DNA of 36,257 nt, taken from assembly GCA_021849505.1 (NCBI GenBank), contig JAJZSW010000019.1, positions 1 through 36,257 of the forward strand, in the 5' to 3' direction. Within the stretch, counting starts at the first letter, position 1; each line of letters begins with the position of its first letter. Made by a program: the position numbers and the translations under genes. Below, piece by piece: positions 26,289-35,219 of the stretch. The notes under the pieces are model-generated. The model worked only from the letters and a program-made list of their open reading frames with translations, made no database searches and was not told where the DNA came from. The stretch is from Pseudomonadota bacterium (lineage in GTDB: Bacteria > Pseudomonadota > Gammaproteobacteria > Burkholderiales > Rhodocyclaceae).

Positions 26289-27743
26289 CTAGAGAGTTTT
26301 GCGTAGATTGACCGGCGGGATGTTCAGGGATTCGCGGTACTTCGCGACGGTGCGCCGCGCGACGACGATGCCCTGTTCGCCGAGGATTTCCGCGATGCGG
26401 GCATCCGAGAGCGGCTTGTGGCCGTCCTCTGCGCCCACGAGCTGCCTGATCAGCGCCCGGATCGCGGTGGAAGAGGCAGCGCCGCCGGTATCGGTGGCGA
26501 CGTGGCTGCCGAAAAAATACTTGAGTTCGTAGATGCCGCGCGGACTGGCAAGATACTTCTGCGTCGTCACGCGCGAGATCGTCGACTCGTGCAGGTCGAC
26601 CGTGTCGGCGATCTCGCGCAGCGTTAGCGGGCGCATCGCCACCTCGCCGTGGTCGAAGAAGGCGCGCTGGCGGTCGACGATGGCCTGTGAAACGCGCGCG
26701 ATCGTGTCGAAACGCTGCTGCACGTTCTTGATCAGCCACTTGGCTTCCTGCAGCTGGCCGGACAGGTTGCCGCCGCCGCTGCCGCGCTGGCGGCGCAACA
26801 GGTCGGCGTAGAGCCGGTTGATGCGCAGGCGCGGCATGGCTTCCTGATTGAGCTGCACGACCCAGTTGCCGCGCAGCTTGCGGACGATCACATCCGGCAC
26901 GATGTAGCGCGTGTCGAGCGGCGCGAACTGGGCGCCGGGTCGCGGATTGAGGGATTTCACCAGCGCCTGGGCGTCGCGCAGTTCCTCGTCGGTGCAGCCG
27001 AGCGCCTTCCTGATGCGTGCGTAATCGCGATTGGCGAGCTGTTCGAGATGGTCGCTGACGATAGCGCGCGCCAGTTTGACGACCGGGTCGGCGGGCAGGT
27101 TGTCGAGCTGCAGCAGCAGGCACTCACGCGGGCTGCGCGCGCCGATGCCCGGGGGATCGAGGCTTTGCAGGTGCTTGAGGGCGATCTGCAGGTCTTCGAG
27201 GACTTCGTCCGACTCGCCGGTCATGTCCTCGGGCAGCACAGCCACCAGTTCCTCGAGCGACTGGCCGAGATAGCCGTCGTCGTCGAGGGCTTCGACGAGG
27301 AAGGCGACGCGCAACCGATCCTTGCCGGACAGCTGGCTGAGGGCGAGCTGGGCGATCAGATGATCCTGCAGGCTGGTCGCCGCCGCCTGCAGTTCTCCCG
27401 CGTCCGCATCGCTTTCATCATTGGAGTCGCGCGGTCCCTTGGTGCCGCTGGTGGGCCATTCGAGACCGTCCTGATGCCATTCCGGGCTTTCGCTGTCCTG
27501 GCCGCCGCGTTCTTCGTTGCCTGTCGGCTCTTCGCTGCGGGTGTGGGAAAGCGCATCGGCGCCACCAGTGTATAAAGCCGCATCGCTCCCCTCCTCGCGT
27601 TCCAGCAGAGGATTTTCCTGCAATGCCTGCTCGATCTCCTGATTGAGTTCCAGCGACGACAGCTGCAACAAACGGATCGACTGCTGCAACTGCGGCGTCA
27701 GGGCGAGATGCTGGGAAAGCCTGAGCTGGAGCGTTTGCTTCAC
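26289..27743 (-). CDS. rpoN: RNA polymerase sigma-54 factor
   Basis: RpoN directs transcription from -24/-12 promoters with enhancer-binding activators. The 484-residue product has region I (MKQTLQLRLSQHLALTPQLQQSIRLLQLSS, residues 1-30), an acidic region II (about 55-110), the core-binding domain with SLNPRPG, an HTH with LREIADTVDLHESTISRVTTQKY, and the RpoN box ARRTVAKYRE (about residues 462-471). The start is GTG at 27743. It lies five bases downstream of lptB and upstream of hpf, the conserved arrangement. Confidence 0.97.
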   Translation of the reverse strand: MKQTLQLRLSQHLALTPQLQQSIRLLQLSSLELNQEIEQALQENPLLEREEGSDAALYTGGADALSHTRSEEPTGNEERGGQDSESPEWHQDGLEWPTSGTKGPRDSNDESDADAGELQAAATSLQDHLIAQLALSQLSGKDRLRVAFLVEALDDDGYLGQSLEELVAVLPEDMTGESDEVLEDLQIALKHLQSLDPPGIGARSPRECLLLQLDNLPADPVVKLARAIVSDHLEQLANRDYARIRKALGCTDEELRDAQALVKSLNPRPGAQFAPLDTRYIVPDVIVRKLRGNWVVQLNQEAMPRLRINRLYADLLRRQRGSGGGNLSGQLQEAKWLIKNVQQRFDTIARVSQAIVDRQRAFFDHGEVAMRPLTLREIADTVDLHESTISRVTTQKYLASPRGIYELKYFFGSHVATDTGGAASSTAIRALIRQLVGAEDGHKPLSDARIAEILGEQGIVVARRTVAKYRESLNIPPVNLRKTL

Positions 27744-27748
27744 GACGC

Positions 27749-28483
27749 TTACATTCTGAAGTGTTCGCCGAGATACACCCGGCGCACATTCTCATTATCG
27801 ATGATCTCGGCCGGATGTCCAGCCGCGAGGACTGCGCCCTCGTTGATGATGGTTGCGCGGTCGCAGATGCCGAGGGTTTCGCGCACGTTGTGGTCGGTGA
27901 TCAACACCCCGATGCCGCGTTCCTTCAAGAAGCGGATGATCTTCTGGATGTCCAGCACGGCGATCGGATCGACGCCGGCGAAGGGCTCGTCGAGGAGGAT
28001 GAAGCGCGGCGAGGTGGCCAGCGCCCGGGCGATTTCGACGCGACGCCGTTCGCCGCCGGACAGCGCCACCGCCTTCTGGTCGCGCAGATGGGTAATGTGG
28101 AGTTCCTCGAGCAGTTCGTCGAGCCGGGTGTCGATCGTCGTTGCGTCGAAGCCCTGGAGTTCCAGAACGGCGCGGATGTTCTCGGCGACCGTCAGCTTGC
28201 GGAACACCGAGTTTTCCTGCGGCAGGTAGGAGAGGCCGAGCCGCGCGCGCTTGTGGATCGGCATGTGGGTGATCCTGGTTTCCCGGCCGTCCGCGTTGAT
28301 ATGGATTTCGCCGCCGTCGGAAGCGATCAGCCCGACGATCATGTAGAAGCAGGTGGTCTTGCCGGCGCCATTCGGGCCGAGCAGACCGACCACCTCACCG
28401 CCATCGACATGCAGACTGACATCCTTGACGACCGTGCGTGCCCTGAACTTCTTGTAAAGATTGTGGACAGCCAGCGTGGTCAT
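27749..28483 (-). CDS. lptB: LPS export ABC transporter ATP-binding protein LptB
   Basis: LptB powers extraction of lipopolysaccharide from the inner membrane with LptFG-LptC. The 244-residue product has Walker [10 protein letters not shown] (about residues 35-43), the LptB-specific segment [22 protein letters not shown], signature [15 protein letters not shown], Walker [17 protein letters not shown], and switch histidine in [10 protein letters not shown]. Normally kdsC-lptC-lptA precede it; here recX directly precedes with an ATGA overlap, so the upstream LPS genes are elsewhere or lost. It is followed by rpoN as usual. Confidence 0.97.
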   Translation of the reverse strand: MTTLAVHNLYKKFRARTVVKDVSLHVDGGEVVGLLGPNGAGKTTCFYMIVGLIASDGGEIHINADGRETRITHMPIHKRARLGLSYLPQENSVFRKLTVAENIRAVLELQGFDATTIDTRLDELLEELHITHLRDQKAVALSGGERRRVEIARALATSPRFILLDEPFAGVDPIAVLDIQKIIRFLKERGIGVLITDHNVRETLGICDRATIINEGAVLAAGHPAEIIDNENVRRVYLGEHFRM

Positions 28484-28904
28484 TCTTCACACTCTTTCAA
28501 GAGCTTGCGGATGATCTCGGCGGAAAAGCCGCGGGCCTGCAGGAAACGCGCCTGGCGGGCCCAATCGCTGCGATCGGCCGGTGCTGCCGAGAATTTTTTC
28601 TGCCATACCGCGCGGGCACGGTCGAGTTCATCCGGCAGATCCTCGACATGATCGGCGATCAGGTCGGGTGCCACACCTTTTTGGCGCAACGTCTGGCGCA
28701 GGCGCGCGGCACCCAGCCGCTCCCCCTGGCTGCGCAGGTAACTCTCGGCAAAGCGCGCATCCGACTGCAAGCCCGATCTGGCCAATTCATTCAACACGGT
28801 GTCGATTTCTTCCGGCGTGCCATGCGCGGCGAGTTTCCTGGCCAGTTCTGCGCGCGTGTGCTCGCGCCGGGCCAACAGTCTCACCGCGCGCTGGCGCAGT
28901 TCAT

Positions 28905-28908
<4 letters not shown>
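28480..28908 (-). CDS. recX: RecA regulatory protein RecX
   Basis: RecX modulates RecA filament extension. The 142-residue product shows the three-helix-repeat pattern: [23 protein letters not shown], the [13 protein letters not shown] motif (about residues 49-61) and [11 protein letters not shown]. Start is GTG at 28908, overlapping the recA stop by four bases. The end overlaps lptB. Length is in the usual range. Confidence 0.93.
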
Positions 28909-29924
<1,016 letters not shown>

Positions 29925-29951
29925 TTTGCTTCCTTCCCGAGTTTGTCTGGA

Positions 29952-30446
29952 TTATGGCATGTTTCTTGCGCGTTCGATCAGGCCCGAGAGCGCGTGAATG
30001 ACCGATTGACGGCGGACTGCCTCGCGGTCGCCCTCGAAAAGTCGGCGCTCGCAGGACGGCACCTGATTCTTCAGGCACCAGCCAAAGCAGACCGTCCCGA
30101 CCGGCTTCTCTTGGGAGCCGCCCGCCGGCCCGGCAATCCCGGTAATCGCCAAAGAAATCATGGCATTGGAGTTCGTCAAGGCACCGGCGGCCATTTCCCC
30201 CGCCGTTTCGAGACTCACCGCGCCAAAAGTTTCAATGGTGATCAAACGTACACCAAGCATATCCGCTTTTGCGGCGTTTGCATAGGTCACGAAGCCGCGG
30301 TCGAACCAGGCCGAACTCCCGGCCGTGTGGGTGATTACTTCTGCCGCCCAGCCGCCGGTGCAGGATTCCGCCGTGGCGACGACCAGACCTCGTTCCAGGC
30401 AGATCCGTCCCAGCGCTGCGGAAAGCTCAACCAGTTCGCTATCCAT
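29952..30446 (-). CDS. pncC: Nicotinamide-nucleotide amidohydrolase PncC (CinA C-terminal domain)
   Basis: PncC deamidates nicotinamide mononucleotide in pyridine-nucleotide salvage. The roughly 164-residue product is the stand-alone CinA C-terminal domain with LVVATAESCTGGWAAEVIT, the motif GIAGPAGGSQEKPVGTVCF, and GDREAVRRQSV near the end. I chose ATG at 30446 (MDSELVELSAALGRI), which leaves eight bases after pgpA; an upstream ATG at 30473 would overlap pgpA. A dispersed-repeat copy (30039-30060) is read near the C-terminus as Pro-Ser-Cys-Glu-Arg-Arg-Leu-Phe, where family members of similar length have unrelated residues, so it appears as substitution and not insertion. pncC-recA is a typical proteobacterial linkage. 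Confidence 0.93.
   Translation of the reverse strand: MDSELVELSAALGRICLERGLVVATAESCTGGWAAEVITHTAGSSAWFDRGFVTYANAAKADMLGVRLITIETFGAVSLETAGEMAAGALTNSNAMISLAITGIAGPAGGSQEKPVGTVCFGWCLKNQVPSCERRLFEGDREAVRRQSVIHALSGLIERARNMP
30039..30060 (+). repeat. Dispersed 22-bp repeat, copy 8 (in pncC)
   Basis: Forward-orientation copy with two mismatches in 22 bases, antisense to pncC. It replaces the C-terminal beta-strand region of PncC just before its GDREAVRRQ segment. Confidence 0.7.
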
Positions 30447-30453
30447 CAGCGTA

Positions 30454-30957
30454 TCAGAACAGCGACTCGACAACGGCCTTGAACAGCGCCAGCGTCAGCA
30501 CGGTGTAGGCGGCCGCGATCACGTCGTCCATCATCACGCCGAAGCCGTTCTTCACCTGTTCGTCGAAATAATTGGCCGGCGGCGGCTTCATGATGTCGTA
30601 GAAGCGGAACCACAGGAAGGCGGCGAGCTGCCAGACCCAGCCGGCCGGCGTCAGCAGCAGCACGGCCCAGAAGGGGACGATCTCGTCCCAGACGATGCTG
30701 CCATGGTCGGTGACGCCGAGCGCCCGGCCGGTGATGTGGCAGGCGGTCACGCCCAGCGCGAAGGCCAGCAGCAGAAAAATGGCGAAGGCGAAGTCGTCGG
30801 GAAAAAGTCCGCGCAGCAGGGGATAGGTGACCCACGCGAACAGCGTGCCCGCGGTGCCCGGCGCGAAGGGCGAGAGGCCGCTGCCGAAGCCGCAGGCGAT
30901 CAGGTGCGCCGGATGGCGGAACAGGAAGGCGGTCGGCGGGGCAGGCGCTTTGGCCAT
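30454..30957 (-). CDS. pgpA: Phosphatidylglycerophosphatase A
   Basis: PgpA removes phosphate from phosphatidylglycerophosphate in the inner membrane. The product of about 167 residues has the family start HLIACGFGSGLSPFAPGTAGTL (about residues 17-38), several membrane helices, VTDHGSIVWDEIVPFW and the FRFYDIMKPPPANYFDEQVKNGFGVMMDDV motif containing the acidic active-site residues. I use ATG at 30957; a TTG at 30972 would add five residues and overlap nothing. It follows thiL and precedes pncC, a conserved order. Confidence 0.95.
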   Translation of the reverse strand: MAKAPAPPTAFLFRHPAHLIACGFGSGLSPFAPGTAGTLFAWVTYPLLRGLFPDDFAFAIFLLLAFALGVTACHITGRALGVTDHGSIVWDEIVPFWAVLLLTPAGWVWQLAAFLWFRFYDIMKPPPANYFDEQVKNGFGVMMDDVIAAAYTVLTLALFKAVVESLF

Positions 30958-30972
30958 GCGTTTCAGGCGCAA

Positions 30973-31908
30973 TCAGGCGAAATGGTCGTAGCCGCGCTGC
31001 GCGATCTCGACCGGCCGGCCGGTGGCATCGAGGACGTTCAGCTGACCGGCCGGACCGGCTTCGGTCGTGCCGATGCAGGTGAGCGGCAGGTCCAGCTCCG
31101 CGGCAAGCGCGACGATCTGCGCGTGATACAGCGCGGGCGCGGTGAAGACCAGTTCGTAGTCGTCGCCGCCGGAGAGATAGGCGTCTCGTTCGAAACCCGG
31201 CGCCGGCAGGACGGCAGGCTGCAGGGTCGCCGCAAGGCTGGAAGCCTCGAGCAGATGGCCGAGGTCGGCCAGCAGGCCGTCGGAGACATCGATCGCCGCC
31301 GAGGCGATGCCGCGCAGGGCGATGCCCAGCTCGACGCGCGGCTGGGGACGATGCAGGGCCGCCAGGCAGACCGACAGCGCCGGTTCGGTGAGTTCGATGC
31401 GGCCCTGCAGGTGGGCCAACCCCAGCGCGGCGCGGCCGGGCATGCCCGACACCCAGATTTCCTCGTAGAGATGCGCGCCCGAGCGCAGCAGCGCCTGTCC
31501 GGGCAGGGTCTCGCCGAAGATCGTCACGCAGAAATTGCGCGGACCCTTGGTCGTGTCGCCGCCGATCACGTCGATGCCGAACTTTTCGGCACAGTCGAAG
31601 AATCCCTGGGCGAACTTCTCGATCCAGGTTTCCGTCGCGGCCGGCAGCGCGGCGGCGAGCAGCGCCCAGCGCGGCTGCGCGCCCATCGCCGCCATGTCCG
31701 AGACATTCACGGCCAGCGTCTTCCAGCCGAGATCCTCGGGATCGGCATTGGGCAGGAAATGTGTGCCGGCGACCAGCATGTCGGTCGACACCACCAGTTC
31801 GCAGCCGGGCGAGGGCTTCACGATGGCGGCGTCGTCGCCGACGCCCAGCACGGTGTGGCGGGCGGGGCGGCGGAAATAGCGGTCGATCAGGGCAAATTCT
31901 GATGGCAT
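30973..31908 (-). CDS. thiL: Thiamine-monophosphate kinase
   Basis: ThiL phosphorylates thiamine monophosphate to the pyrophosphate coenzyme. The 311-residue product has the family pattern: EFALIDRYF, VLGVGDDAAIV, STDMLVAGTHFLPNADPEDLGWKTLAVNVSDMAAMGAQP, GGDTTKGP and ISAAIDVSDGLLADLGH-like sequence, then LSGGDDYELVF. A degenerate repeat-like sequence (31194-31215) encodes the variable segment before the LSGGDDYEL motif. The gene lies between nusB and pgpA. Confidence 0.96.
   Translation of the reverse strand: MPSEFALIDRYFRRPARHTVLGVGDDAAIVKPSPGCELVVSTDMLVAGTHFLPNADPEDLGWKTLAVNVSDMAAMGAQPRWALLAAALPAATETWIEKFAQGFFDCAEKFGIDVIGGDTTKGPRNFCVTIFGETLPGQALLRSGAHLYEEIWVSGMPGRAALGLAHLQGRIELTEPALSVCLAALHRPQPRVELGIALRGIASAAIDVSDGLLADLGHLLEASSLAATLQPAVLPAPGFERDAYLSGGDDYELVFTAPALYHAQIVALAAELDLPLTCIGTTEAGPAGQLNVLDATGRPVEIAQRGYDHFA
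31194..31215 (+). repeat. Possible degenerate copy of the dispersed repeat (in thiL)
   Basis: Matches the repeat at 18 of 22 bases, including the GGACGGC end and an AA start preceded by CGA. It lies in the variable loop of thiL. It could be a decayed copy or chance similarity in GC-rich sequence. Confidence 0.35.
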
Positions 31909-31917
31909 GCCCGGATA

Positions 31918-32382
31918 TTACTTTGCCTTGGTTTCGTCCGGGCGCAAAGAGGGCGCCAGCTTGTCGAGCACGCCATTGACGAACTTGTGGCCGTCGGTGC
32001 CGCCGTAGGATTTCGTCAGTTCGATCGCCTCGTTGATGATGACGCGCCAGGGCGTCTCGAGGTGGTCGCGCAGTTCGCAGGCCGCCATCAGCAGGATGCC
32101 GCGTTCGATCGGCGAGACTTCGGCCCAGGGGCGTGCGATGTGCGGTTCGAGCAGCGCCTGCAACGCGGGCAGGTCGTTCAGCACGCCTGCCAGCAGGCTG
32201 TCGTACAAGCCGCGATTGGCCTTGTCGAAGCCGGCGACCGACTCGGCCTGCACGATGATCGCGGCAGCATCCTGGCCGCCGATCAGGTGCTGGTAGAGGC
32301 CCTGCACGACGAACTCGCGCGCCCGGTGGCGCGGGCTGGCGGGCGCCTTGTTCGCCTTGGCTGGCTGGTGGGCGGCACTCAC
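31918..32382 (-). CDS. nusB: Transcription antitermination protein NusB
   Basis: NusB with S10 (NusE) assembles antitermination complexes on rRNA transcripts. The 154-residue product has [22 protein letters not shown] and [53 protein letters not shown], the typical C-terminal half. The first 20 residues are a low-complexity Ala/Lys/Pro tail. I chose GTG at 32382 because it overlaps the ribH stop by four bases; an earlier GTG or ATG in frame would overlap ribH much further. Confidence 0.95.
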   Translation of the reverse strand: MSAAHQPAKANKAPASPRHRAREFVVQGLYQHLIGGQDAAAIIVQAESVAGFDKANRGLYDSLLAGVLNDLPALQALLEPHIARPWAEVSPIERGILLMAACELRDHLETPWRVIINEAIELTKSYGGTDGHKFVNGVLDKLAPSLRPDETKAK

Positions 32383-32888
32383 TTCAGCGCTTTCCGCAGC
32401 GTCTTCTGCAGGTTGGCCATCTCGACCGCGCATTGCGCGGCTTCCATGCCCTTCTGCGTCATGCGCACCTCCGCCTGGTCGTCATTCTCGACGGTCAGCA
32501 CGGCGTTGGCGATCGGGATGCCGGTGGTCAGCTGCACGTCGGTGACACCGCGCGACGATTCGTTCGAGACGATCTCGAAGTGATAGGTCTCGCCGCGGAT
32601 CACGCAGCCAATCGCGACCAGCGCATCGTAACGGCCGCTCTGCGCCATGGTCTGCAGGGTCAGCGGAATCTCCAGCGCACCCGGCACCGTGGCGAGGGTG
32701 ACGTTGGTGACGCCGAGGCGCTTGAGTTCATGCGTGCAGCCGGACAGCAGCCCCTCGCCGACATCCTTGTTGAAGCGGGCCATGACGATGCCGATGGAGA
32801 GTCCCGCGCCGGCGAGGTCGGGTTCGATTTCGGCGAGATCGCCACGGCCGACGGGAGTCGCCGCGCTGGTGTTGGGCGTGAAGCTCAT
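32379..32888 (-). CDS. ribH: 6,7-dimethyl-8-ribityllumazine synthase
   Basis: RibH condenses the butanone phosphate with aminoribitylpyrimidinedione, the penultimate step of riboflavin synthesis. The 169-residue product has [20 protein letters not shown] (the substrate FN motif), [47 protein letters not shown] and [18 protein letters not shown]. The ATG at 32888 overlaps the ribBX stop by four bases. Residues 1-25 are a non-conserved tail. Confidence 0.97.
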   Translation of the reverse strand: MSFTPNTSAATPVGRGDLAEIEPDLAGAGLSIGIVMARFNKDVGEGLLSGCTHELKRLGVTNVTLATVPGALEIPLTLQTMAQSGRYDALVAIGCVIRGETYHFEIVSNESSRGVTDVQLTTGIPIANAVLTVENDDQAEVRMTQKGMEAAQCAVEMANLQKTLRKALK

Positions 32889-33985
32889 TTGTCGAGTTCC
32901 TCGGGAGACAGGTAGCCGCAGATTTCCAGGCCGAAGCCGGCCATGCTGGGCATCTTGCGCGGGCTGGCCAGCAGGCGCATCTTGCCGACGCCCAGCGCGC
33001 GCAGGATCTGCGCGCCGATGCCATAGAGGCGCGGATCCCACTTCTGTGCCGGGCGGGCGTCGTCGGCCTGCAGGGCGTCGAGCAGGTCGCCGCCCGCTTC
33101 GTTGCGATGGAGCAGCACGATGGCACCGTTGCCCGATTTGGCGATGGCCTGCATGGCCTGATCGACGGTGAAGGTGTGGCGGCGGTTCTTGCAATCGAGG
33201 AAATCGAGTACCGACACCGGTTCATGCACGCGCACGAGCGTCTCGGTTTCCGGCCGGATCTCGCCGCGCGTCAGGGCCAGATGCACGTCGCCGCTGGTCT
33301 GGTCGCGGAAGGCGCGCAGGCGGAAGCTGCCGTGCGTGCAGATCACCTCCTTGTCGGCCACGACCTCGACCAGCTTCTCGTTCTCCGCGCGGTAGTGGAT
33401 CAGGTCGCGGATGGTGCCGATCTTCAGCTTGTGCTTCGCGGCGAATTCGAGGAGTTGCGGCAGGCGCGCCATCGAACCGTCCTCGTTCATGATCTCGCAG
33501 ATCACCGCGGCGGGCTCGCAACCGGCCATCTGCGCCAGGTCGCAGCCGGCCTCGGTGTGGCCGGCGCGCACCAGCACGCCACCCTTCTGGGCCATCAGCG
33601 GGAAGATGTGGCCGGGCTGGATGATGTCGGTCGGCTGCGCGCGCTTGGCCACGGCGGCGCGCACCGTGCGGGCCCGGTCGTGCGCCGAGATGCCGGTGGT
33701 GACGCCCTCGGCCGCTTCGATGGAAACGGTGAAGGCGGTGCCGTGCGGCGTCTTGTTGTCGCGCACCATGAGGGGCAGGTCGAGCTGGCGGCAGCGCTCC
33801 TCGGTGAGCGTCAGGCAGACGAGGCCGCGCGCATGCATGGCCATGAAGTTGATGGCTTCCGGCGTCACGTAGTCGGCGGCGAGGACGAGGTCGCCCTCGT
33901 TCTCGCGGTCTTCCTCGTCGACGAGGATGACCATCTTGCCGGCACGCATGTCGGCGACGATGTCTTGGATGGGGCTGATGCTCAC
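32885..33985 (-). CDS. ribBX: RibBX: dihydroxybutanone-phosphate synthase with degenerate GTP cyclohydrolase II domain
   Basis: Residues 1 to about 205 are a complete Rib[16 protein letters not shown] with acidic metal ligands, and [30 protein letters not shown]. Residues about 206-366 align with RibA but lack its zinc-binding cysteines (the HSECxTGDxFxSxRCDC region is replaced by [19 protein letters not shown]) and the EGRGIGL loop. The protein therefore cannot be a standard GTP cyclohydrolase II. This matches the RibBX variant described for Proteobacteria, in which another RibA supplies the cyclohydrolase. Start is GTG at 33985. No FMN riboswitch was recognised upstream. It is the first gene of the large minus-strand cluster. 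Confidence 0.93.
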   Translation of the reverse strand: MSISPIQDIVADMRAGKMVILVDEEDRENEGDLVLAADYVTPEAINFMAMHARGLVCLTLTEERCRQLDLPLMVRDNKTPHGTAFTVSIEAAEGVTTGISAHDRARTVRAAVAKRAQPTDIIQPGHIFPLMAQKGGVLVRAGHTEAGCDLAQMAGCEPAAVICEIMNEDGSMARLPQLLEFAAKHKLKIGTIRDLIHYRAENEKLVEVVADKEVICTHGSFRLRAFRDQTSGDVHLALTRGEIRPETETLVRVHEPVSVLDFLDCKNRRHTFTVDQAMQAIAKSGNGAIVLLHRNEAGGDLLDALQADDARPAQKWDPRLYGIGAQILRALGVGKMRLLASPRKMPSMAGFGLEICGYLSPEELDK

Positions 33986-34043
33986 GCTGGGTAGGCTCCG
34001 TGTACTGCGTTGGGAAAGGCGCGCATTCTACGCCGGCACCCGA

Positions 34044-34065
34044 AAGTCGGCGCTGGCGGGACGGC
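34044..34065 (+). repeat. Dispersed 22-bp repeat, copy 9 (upstream of ribBX)
   Basis: Exact forward copy in the ribBX-cytochrome spacer, about 60 bases upstream of the ribBX start on the opposite strand. Confidence 0.85.
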
Positions 34066-34082
34066 ACCATGGCGCGGGGACT

Positions 34083-34154
34083 CTAGAACTCGAAGCCGAA
34101 ATTACGCGAATCAAAGCGCTGCGTGCAGCCGCCGAGGTAGAGCGATGCACCCAT
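34083..34154 (-). pseudogene. Possible 3' remnant of an outer-membrane protein gene
   Basis: Read on the minus strand this stretch encodes MGASLYLGGCTQRFDSRNFGFEF followed by a stop. The alternating polar/aromatic pattern and terminal phenylalanine resemble the last beta-strand of an outer-membrane beta barrel, the assembly signal recognised by BamA. The frame continues upstream for some codons but no full gene is seen; the cytochrome genes occupy that region on the other strand. It may be a remnant left by an insertion or deletion. It could also be chance, since only about 23 codons support it. Confidence 0.3.
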
Positions 34155-34241
34155 GGCCGGTTTGTCAGTACTTGTATTCGGATGGATGCTGGCTATGCTG
34201 GAAAAGCGGGTATTTCGTTTTGTTTTAAAAGGAGAGATGAC

Positions 34242-34682
34242 ATGAAACTGCAGACATTGAGTTTGATTGCGTCGATTCTTGCCACGTTCTGTCTGGGGGG
34301 AAATGCCGTTGCAGCCGGAAAGGAAAAGATCGACTTGGGCAAGCGTGAGTATTTGAACAAATGTGCCGTATGCCACGGTCAAAGTGGGAAGGGTGATGGG
34401 GGTGTCATCGATGTGCTGAAAGTCGCGCCGACCGATCTCACCACTTTGAGCAAGAAAAACGGCGGCGTGTTTCCGTTCGAGCGGATGTACATGGTCATTG
34501 ATGGACGTCAGATGGTGAAGGGCCACGGCGACCGCGACATGCCGATCTGGGGCAGCGACTACAGCCGCGAAAAGATTCAGGCAGGTGAATACTATTTCGA
34601 TGTCCCCTACGATATGGAGATGTACACAAGGATGCGGATTCTTTCGCTCATCGACTATCTGAATCGGATCCAGGTCAAATAA
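34242..34682 (+). CDS. Small monohaem c-type cytochrome 1
   Basis: The 146-residue product has a signal peptide (cleavage near AVAA, residues 21-25) and is periplasmic. The haem site is CAVCH (Cys41, Cys44, His45), and the distal ligand is probably Met100 in GDRDMPIWG. The organisation is that of a class I cytochrome c with KxNGGVFPFERMYMVIDGR between them. A strong ribosome-binding site (AAAAGGAGAG) precedes ATG 34242. Base composition is less GC-rich than the surrounding genes. A paralogue follows 45 bases downstream. Partner enzymes are not visible, so the electron-transfer role is unknown. Confidence 0.88.
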   Translation: MKLQTLSLIASILATFCLGGNAVAAGKEKIDLGKREYLNKCAVCHGQSGKGDGGVIDVLKVAPTDLTTLSKKNGGVFPFERMYMVIDGRQMVKGHGDRDMPIWGSDYSREKIQAGEYYFDVPYDMEMYTRMRILSLIDYLNRIQVK

Positions 34683-34727
34683 GGGATTCAATTCAACCTA
34701 GTTCAGATACCGAATAGTAGGGAGGGT

Positions 34728-35144
34728 ATGAATATGCTCAAAATATGTGTGAGTGTTCTGATGCTGTTATTCGGAATGACGGCATTTGGTGCTGGAAAGT
34801 TGGATATCGGCAAGATCGAATACGAGCAGAGTTGTGCCAATTGCCATGGTATGGATGGAAAAGGAAAGGGGTCGATTGCACAAACTTTCCAGTTGTCGGT
34901 GCCGGATATCACGACCATGGCGAAAAGAAATGGTGGTGTATTTCCTGTTTCCCGTGTGTATGACTTGATTGACGGACGGGAAGAGGTCAAGGCGCACGGA
35001 ACACGCGAAATGCCGATATGGGGCAAGTATTATTCCTTGGGTGCTGCACCAAGGTATGACGATTATCCTTACAACCCGGAAGCTGCAGTGAGGGGGCGAA
35101 TTCTTGCCCTGATCGACTACCTGTACAGGCTGCAGCAAAAATGA
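34728..35144 (+). CDS. Small monohaem c-type cytochrome 2
   Basis: A 138-residue paralogue of the preceding cytochrome, with signal peptide (MNMLKICVSVLMLLFGMTAFGAG), haem site CANCH (Cys36, Cys39, His40) and probable distal Met95 in GTREMPIWG. Both share KxDIGKxEY/KIDLGKREY, KxNGGVFPxxRxYxxIDGR and ILxLIDYLxRxQxK, so they arose by tandem duplication or were acquired together. It uses more AT-ending codons than neighbours. Function beyond electron transfer cannot be assigned. Confidence 0.88.
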   Translation: MNMLKICVSVLMLLFGMTAFGAGKLDIGKIEYEQSCANCHGMDGKGKGSIAQTFQLSVPDITTMAKRNGGVFPVSRVYDLIDGREEVKAHGTREMPIWGKYYSLGAAPRYDDYPYNPEAAVRGRILALIDYLYRLQQK

Positions 35145-35168
35145 CCTGAAAGTACTTAACCCCCCGGC

Positions 35169-35190
35169 GCCGTCCCGCCAGCGTCGGGTT
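35169..35190 (-). repeat. Dispersed 22-bp repeat, copy 10 (before the hydrolase gene)
   Basis: Reverse copy with three mismatches, concentrated at the end farthest from the conserved GGGACGGC half, located between cytochrome 2 and the MBL-fold gene. Confidence 0.6.
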
Positions 35191-35207
35191 TTGAGTGCGT
35201 ATTGCGG

Positions 35208-35213
35208 TACAAT
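35208..35213 (+). promoter_or_regulatory. Candidate -10 element before the MBL-fold gene
   Basis: TACAAT lies seven bases before ATG 35220, so transcription from it would begin at or next to the start codon and give a leaderless or nearly leaderless mRNA. No good -35 is seen at the right distance; the dispersed repeat occupies that position. Confidence 0.3.
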
Positions 35214-35219
35214 GACGGC

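Noticed and set aside
30808-30830. AAAGTCCGCGCAGCAGGGG in pgpA as a repeat copy
   Set aside because: Too many mismatches and no GGACGGC end.
33986-34241. FMN riboswitch upstream of ribBX
   Set aside because: No conserved RFN element sequences or multi-stem arrangement were recognised.
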